Positions 59,874-64,000 of a DNA stretch of 64,000 nt are shown one piece after another. Position 1 is the first letter of the stretch, and each line of letters starts with the position of its first letter. The stretch is taken from the NCBI RefSeq assembly GCF_013283645.1, contig NZ_JABEKV010000004.1, forward strand, positions 186,001 through 250,000. The letters run 5' to 3'. The position numbers and the translations under genes were made by a program. A model generated the notes under the pieces. The model did not search any database, was not told the origin of the DNA, and worked only from the letters and a program-made list of their open reading frames with translations. This DNA is from Sinorhizobium psoraleae (GTDB taxonomy: Bacteria; Pseudomonadota; Alphaproteobacteria; Rhizobiales; Rhizobiaceae).

Positions 59874-60701
59874 ATGTTTCGTACAGGCTTCGGTCGCGCC
59901 AGTTTTGGAAGCGTCTGTTTCGCGGCGATGGTGAGCTTGGACGCCGCTGCTGCGAATGCGAGCGCGCTTGCGCCTCACCGCGCCGTTTACGATCTGGAGC
60001 TGAAGGATGCGTCCGATCGGGCGGGCATTTCGAGCATGTATGGCCGCATGGTCTACGAGTTCAACGGCTCGGCCTGCGAGGGTTACACGGTCAGTTTCAG
60101 GTTCATGACCCAGGTCGACACCGGCGAGGAAGTTCGCCTTACGGACCAGCAGACGACCACCTATGAAGACATGCGGAACGGCAACTTCCGCTTTCTGACG
60201 CGTTCATTCACCGACGAGAAACTCGACAAGGAAGTCCGCGGCAGTGCGCATGAGGACAAGACCGGCGTCAAGGTCGAACTGACGGCGCCGGACAAGCGCG
60301 AGGTGGCGCTCGCCGAAAGCCGCTTCCCGACCGAGCACATGCTGGAAGTGATCGAACGGGCGAAGAAGGGTGACGCGTTTTTCGAAGCGCGCATCTTTGA
60401 CGGCTCCGATACGGGCGACAAGACGCTGATCACCTCGACCTTCGTCGGCAAGGCCCGCAAGCCGGCATCGGACGACGCTGATGTCGGCAAGGCCGGAAAA
60501 CTGGCGGGCGAGAATTATTGGCCGGTGACGATCTCCTATTTCAATGACGAGAAGAGCGGAGATGCACTGCCTATCTACCGCATGTCGTTCAAGCTCTACG
60601 AGAACGGGGTTACTCGCGACCTGACGATGGATTATGGAGATTTCGTGCTGAGTGGAAAACTCGCCAAACTCGAAGTCTTCAATGCGGGAGACTGCAAATA
60701 A
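59874..60701 (+). CDS. eipB: envelope integrity protein EipB (DUF1849)
   Basis: The product is 275 aa. A signal peptide (hydrophobic segment about 10-28, cut near ANA-SALAP) precedes a periplasmic beta-spiral protein: PHRAVYDLELKDASDRAGIS, GRMVYEFNGSACEGYTVSFR F and a C-terminal MDYGDFVLSGKLAKLEVFNA GDCK. Two Cys (in SACEGY and AGDCK) probably form the conserved disulfide of the DUF1849/EipB family, which in Brucella maintains envelope integrity. AGGAGG precedes the ATG. It is about 180 bases ahead of rpsB. Confidence 0.88.
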   Translation: MFRTGFGRASFGSVCFAAMVSLDAAAANASALAPHRAVYDLELKDASDRAGISSMYGRMVYEFNGSACEGYTVSFRFMTQVDTGEEVRLTDQQTTTYEDMRNGNFRFLTRSFTDEKLDKEVRGSAHEDKTGVKVELTAPDKREVALAESRFPTEHMLEVIERAKKGDAFFEARIFDGSDTGDKTLITSTFVGKARKPASDDADVGKAGKLAGENYWPVTISYFNDEKSGDALPIYRMSFKLYENGVTRDLTMDYGDFVLSGKLAKLEVFNAGDCK

Positions 60702-60883
60702 GCAGGAACCGCACAAAACTGACTTCCAGTCTTGATTTATCGGGCAGTTACCGCTAAGGGGCTGGCCATTCCACACGTGAGGCATGGGATGTTCCGGGAG
60801 AAATCCGGATTGTTCCGCCGGTGGGCGCATCAGCGATGCGCTCGACGCCTTGCGGAGGTTCAACCGGAAAAGGAGAAAAAGGC
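60702..60883 (+). other. rpsB leader region
   Basis: The 182 bases contain no ORF. A 6-pair hairpin GCGCAT-CAGCG-ATGCGC (60825-60841) lies about 40 bases before rpsB, and GGAGG and AAGGAG are near the start. Ribosomal protein S2 leaders often carry an autoregulatory RNA structure; I could not assign a known motif here. Confidence 0.4.
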
Positions 60884-61651
60884 ATGGCATTGCCTGACTT
60901 TACTATGCGCCAGCTTCTCGAAGCAGGCGTTCACTTCGGCCACCAGACGCATCGCTGGAACCCGAAGATGAAGCCGTACATCTTCGGCGATCGTAACAAC
61001 GTCCACATCATTGACCTCGCCCAGACCGTCCCGATGCTGTCGCGCGCCCTGCAGGTCGTCAGCGACACCGTCGCCAACGGCGGCCGCGTGCTCTTCGTCG
61101 GCACGAAGCGCCAGGCTTCGGAAATCATCGCCGACGCCGCGAAGCGCTCTGCCCAGTACTACGTCAATGCTCGCTGGCTCGGCGGCATGATGACCAACTG
61201 GAAGACGATTTCCAACTCGATCCAGCGCCTGCGCAAGCTCGACGAAATTCTCGCTTCGGAAGCTTCCGGCTTCACGAAAAAGGAGCGCCTGAACCTCGAG
61301 CGTGAGCGCGAGAAGCTGAACCGCGCACTCGGCGGTATCCGCGACATGGGCGGCACGCCGGACCTGATGTTCATCATCGACACCAACAAGGAATCGATCG
61401 CGATCGAAGAAGCCAAGCGTCTTGGCATCCCGGTCGTTGCCGTCATCGACTCCAACTGCGATCCGGACCAGATCGATTATCCGATCCCGGGCAACGACGA
61501 TGCATCGCGCGCAGTCGCTCTCTACTGCGATCTCATCGCTCGCGCCGCCATCGACGGCATTGCCCGTCAGCAGGGTGCCGCTGGCCGCGATCTCGGTGCA
61601 TCGGTCGAGGTTCCGGTCGAGCCTGCTCTCGACGAATCGTCCGAGGCCTGA
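60884..61651 (+). CDS. rpsB: 30S ribosomal protein S2
   Basis: The product is 255 aa. Characteristic S2 segments: [61 protein letters not shown] and [34 protein letters not shown]. The start ATG at 60884 is preceded by GGAGAAAAAGG. It is followed by a terminator-like hairpin before tsf, the usual order. Confidence 0.98.
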   Translation: MALPDFTMRQLLEAGVHFGHQTHRWNPKMKPYIFGDRNNVHIIDLAQTVPMLSRALQVVSDTVANGGRVLFVGTKRQASEIIADAAKRSAQYYVNARWLGGMMTNWKTISNSIQRLRKLDEILASEASGFTKKERLNLEREREKLNRALGGIRDMGGTPDLMFIIDTNKESIAIEEAKRLGIPVVAVIDSNCDPDQIDYPIPGNDDASRAVALYCDLIARAAIDGIARQQGAAGRDLGASVEVPVEPALDESSEA

Positions 61652-61698
61652 TCGGGCCGGGCGGCAGATTAAGGCTGCCGTACCAAATGAAACGTCGG

Positions 61699-61741
61699 AC
61701 GAGGCCGTTTGTGATGGAAATCTGAACGGCCTCGTTCTTTT
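61699..61741 (+). terminator. terminator between rpsB and tsf
   Basis: Eleven-pair perfect stem ACGAGGCCGTT / AACGGCCTCGT with a 15-base loop, then TCTTTTC. It implies partial uncoupling of rpsB from tsf or readthrough. Confidence 0.8.
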
Positions 61742-61904
61742 CAGCCGGAAATGGCGCGATCGGGCCTACAATATCTTGCCCACGTATCATCGCGATGAAG
61801 CGTTCATCACGATGTCACATTGAAAAGCCATTCCCTGCCAAAACCTCCTGGCACTGCGCCGCTGATGGTGAGCGCGCCAGCCAAACAGACAAAGAGGCAA
61901 GAAG

Positions 61905-62828
61905 ATGAGTGTTACTGCCGCAATGGTGAAGGAACTGCGCGAAAAGACCGGCGCAGGCATGATGGATTGCAAGAAGGCGCTTGCTGAAACCAATGGCGAT
62001 ATGGAAGCCGCGATCGATTGGCTGCGCGCCAAGGGCATCGCCAAGGCCGACAAGAAGTCCGGCCGCACGGCTGCCGAAGGCCTCATCGGCATTGCCAGCG
62101 CCGGCAACAAGGCCGTGGCCGTCGAGATCAACTCGGAGACGGATTTCGTTGCCCGCAACGACGCCTTCCAGGACCTCGTCCGCGGCGTGGCGGCTGTTGC
62201 TGTCGGAACCGATGGATCGGTCGACGCGATCGGCGCCGCCAAGTATCCGGCTACCGGCAAGTCCGTCGCCGATACGATCACCGATGCGATTGCGACGATC
62301 GGCGAAAACATGACGCTTCGCCGCGCTGCGCTGCTGTCGGTCGATAACGGCGTCGTCGCGACCTACATCCACAATTCGGTTGCTGATGGCCTCGGCAAGC
62401 TCGGCGTACTCGTCGCCCTCAAGTCGACCGGCGACAAGGAAGCCTTGAACGCGATCGGCCGTCAGGTCGCGATGCACGTTGCTGCGACCAACCCGCTGGC
62501 AGTTCGCCCGAGCGAAATCGACCCGGCGGTTGCCGAGCGCGAGCGCAACGTCTTCATCGAGCAGTCGCGCGCTTCGGGCAAGCCGGATAACATTATCGAG
62601 AAGATGGTCGAAGGCCGCATGCGCAAGTTCTTCGAGGAAGTCGCACTTCTTTCGCAGGCTTTCGTCATGAACCCCGACCAGACCGTCGAGGCAGCGATCA
62701 AGGAAGCGGAAAAGACCGTCGGTGCGCCGATCGAGGTTGCCGGTATCGCGCGTCTGCTGCTCGGCGAAGGCGTTCAGAAGGAAGAGTCCGATTTCGCTGC
62801 GGAAGTCGCAGCGGCTGCCAAGGGCTGA
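61905..62828 (+). CDS. tsf: translation elongation factor Ts
   Basis: The product is 307 aa. N-terminal [30 protein letters not shown] and [16 protein letters not shown] are the EF-Tu contact motifs (TDFV); the remainder consists of the core and dimerisation domains of normal length. It catalyses nucleotide exchange on EF-Tu. It is preceded by AGGCAAGAAG. An inverted repeat follows. Confidence 0.98.
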   Translation: MSVTAAMVKELREKTGAGMMDCKKALAETNGDMEAAIDWLRAKGIAKADKKSGRTAAEGLIGIASAGNKAVAVEINSETDFVARNDAFQDLVRGVAAVAVGTDGSVDAIGAAKYPATGKSVADTITDAIATIGENMTLRRAALLSVDNGVVATYIHNSVADGLGKLGVLVALKSTGDKEALNAIGRQVAMHVAATNPLAVRPSEIDPAVAERERNVFIEQSRASGKPDNIIEKMVEGRMRKFFEEVALLSQAFVMNPDQTVEAAIKEAEKTVGAPIEVAGIARLLLGEGVQKEESDFAAEVAAAAKG

Positions 62829-62856
62829 TTTCTTCACCCTTATTGGGAAAACGTGG

Positions 62857-62882
62857 GGGCATCGCGTGACAACGCGATGCCC
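62857..62882 (+). terminator. hairpin after tsf
   Basis: Eleven-pair stem GGGCATCGCGT / ACGCGATGCCC with loop GACA, then TTCGTG. Poor T tract; may allow readthrough to pyrH. Confidence 0.5.
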
Positions 62883-63018
62883 TTCGTGTATCCGGCATTC
62901 GTCAATGCGTCGGACCCGCCGGTTTGTGCCGGAGCGGTCGATACCGCGCAATACGATATACCCTATGCCGCTGTGCACTGCCTTCCGCACAGGCGTGCCG
63001 ATCTGTTCAGGAGCGATG

Positions 63019-63741
63019 ATGTCGGCCAAGCCAATCTACAAGCGTGTTCTTCTCAAAGCCTCCGGTGAAGCCTTGATGGGAAGCCAGGGCTTCGGCATCG
63101 ATGTGGCGGTCGCCGACCGGATCGCCTCGGATATCGCCGAGGCGCGCGCCATGGGCGTCGAAGTCGGCGTTGTTGTCGGCGGCGGCAATATCTTCCGTGG
63201 CGTCGCAGTTGCCTCGAAGGGCGGTGATCGGGTAACCGGCGACCACATGGGGATGCTGGCGACGGTGATCAATGCGCTCGCGCTGGCGACGTCGCTGCGC
63301 AAGCTGGACATCGACACCGTGGTGCTTTCGGCCATTGCGATGCCGGAAATCTGTGAGAGTTTTTCGCAACGCGCTACCCTATATCATCTATCGCTTGGTC
63401 GCGTGGTCATCTTCGCCGGAGGCACGGGCAATCCGTTCTTCACGACGGATTCCGCCGCGGCGCTCCGCGCAGCCGAGATGGGTGCAGAAGCGATCTTCAA
63501 GGGAACGCAGGTCGACGGTATTTACTCTGCCGATCCGAAGAAGGACCCGACGGCTACCCGTTTCGATCGCCTGACCCACAGTGAGGTTCTGGAGAAAGGA
63601 TTGGCCGTGATGGACGTTGCCGCAGTGGCGCTTGCACGCGAAAATGCCATTCCGATCGTCGTTTTCTCGATTCACGAGAGGGGCGGTTTTGCGGAGATCT
63701 TGACCGGTGGCGGCCATGCCACCATCGTCACGGACAATTGA
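63019..63741 (+). CDS. pyrH: UMP kinase
   Basis: The product is 240 aa. Landmarks: KRVLLKASGEALMG, VGVVVGGGNIFRG, GDHMGMLATVINALAL and FTTDSAAALRAAEMGAEAI, ending FAEILTGGGHATIVTDN. It phosphorylates UMP. The start is the second of two adjacent in-frame ATGs (63016, 63019), which places the AGGAG at the normal distance. Ribosome recycling factor follows 45 bases later. Confidence 0.97.
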   Translation: MSAKPIYKRVLLKASGEALMGSQGFGIDVAVADRIASDIAEARAMGVEVGVVVGGGNIFRGVAVASKGGDRVTGDHMGMLATVINALALATSLRKLDIDTVVLSAIAMPEICESFSQRATLYHLSLGRVVIFAGGTGNPFFTTDSAAALRAAEMGAEAIFKGTQVDGIYSADPKKDPTATRFDRLTHSEVLEKGLAVMDVAAVALARENAIPIVVFSIHERGGFAEILTGGGHATIVTDN

Positions 63742-63786
63742 CAGTTTGAAAGCCCCTGGGGCTGTTGAAGACAGGAGTCTTGAACC

Positions 63787-64000
63787 ATGAGTGAAGGTGT
63801 GGATCTGAAGGAACTGAAACGCCGCATGGACGGAGCGGTCTCCGCGTTCAAGCACGACATCGCATCGCTTCGCACCGGCCGCGCATCGGCCAATGTTCTC
63901 GATCCGGTGACCGTGGAGGCCTATGGCTCACGCATGCCGTTGAACCAGGTGGCCAACATCACGGTTCCGGAGTCGCGGATGCTGTCCGTTTCGGTATGGG
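63787..64000 (+). CDS. frr: ribosome recycling factor, N-terminal part (cut by window end)
   Basis: The first 71 residues are present: [18 protein letters not shown] and [21 protein letters not shown], then [16 protein letters not shown], the standard start of RRF, with the RTGRAS motif of the domain I helix. It splits post-termination ribosomes together with EF-G. It begins 45 bases after pyrH, the common pyrH-frr pair. Confidence 0.96.
   Translation, partial: MSEGVDLKELKRRMDGAVSAFKHDIASLRTGRASANVLDPVTVEAYGSRMPLNQVANITVPESRMLSVSVW

Overview
The window is a gene-dense (roughly 62 % G+C) stretch of alphaproteobacterial chromosome. Gene content and order (secG-pyrG-kdsA-eno-pdhABC-lpdA-lipA-ispDF-dusB-ntrBCYX-trkA-dat-hfq-hflX; cysG-cysI; aapJQMP; clpSA; rpsB-tsf-pyrH-frr) match my memory of the rhizobial genus Sinorhizobium/Ensifer. 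A bifunctional IspDF, an E1-beta subunit carrying a lipoyl domain, an NtrX without the sigma54-contact loop, an EipB/DUF1849 protein and rhizobial-type dispersed intergenic palindromes all point the same way. No phage, plasmid, CRISPR, insertion sequence, rRNA or tRNA gene was seen. Almost everything is housekeeping or nutrient-regulation core genome.

Layout. 1-4.3 kb: 5' end of parE, an exported alpha/beta hydrolase, a DprE1-like FAD oxidase, a YceI protein and cytochrome b561. 4.3-20.7 kb: central carbon metabolism and envelope genes (tpiA, secG, pyrG, a VOC protein, kdsA, eno, an FtsB-like protein), then the pyruvate dehydrogenase locus pdhA-pdhB-pdhC with lpdA and the lipoate synthase lipA that matures its lipoyl domains. 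20.7-34.1 kb: ispDF/cinA on the minus strand, then the nitrogen-control block dusB-ntrB-ntrC and ntrY-ntrX, followed by trkA, dat, hfq and hflX. 34.1-40.8 kb: mazG and a deaminase on the minus strand, then the sulfite-reduction cluster cysG-DUF2849-cysI-DUF934 with fpr just downstream. 40.9-47.8 kb: a GntR regulator with two identical palindromic operators and a wrecked DapA-family target gene, the general amino-acid ABC transporter aapJQMP, and metC. 47.8-56.8 kb: an FAD monooxygenase, a zf-CHCC protein, an alpha/beta hydrolase, cysE, a DUF3126 protein, a phasin, clpS-clpA and azlCD. 56.8-64 kb: a RidA-GDPD-FemAB-HIT minus-strand cluster, eipB, then rpsB-tsf-pyrH-frr (cut by the window end).

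How the parts fit. Sulfur assimilation recurs (cysG/cysI with unknown partners, fpr as likely electron donor, cysE, metC). Nitrogen control (ntrBC, ntrYX) lies about 14 kb from the amino-acid permease aap. The pdh cluster contains all subunits, and lipA lies close by.

The most interesting non-genic material is a set of dispersed palindromic repeats. One family occurs three times in this window, once as a composite with two other palindromes nested inside it and once supplying the C-terminal codons of a gene. The other notable locus is the GntR/DapA-remnant site. I found no convincing new multi-gene defence or biosynthetic system. Claims about family members outside this window rest on general knowledge and were not checked by search.
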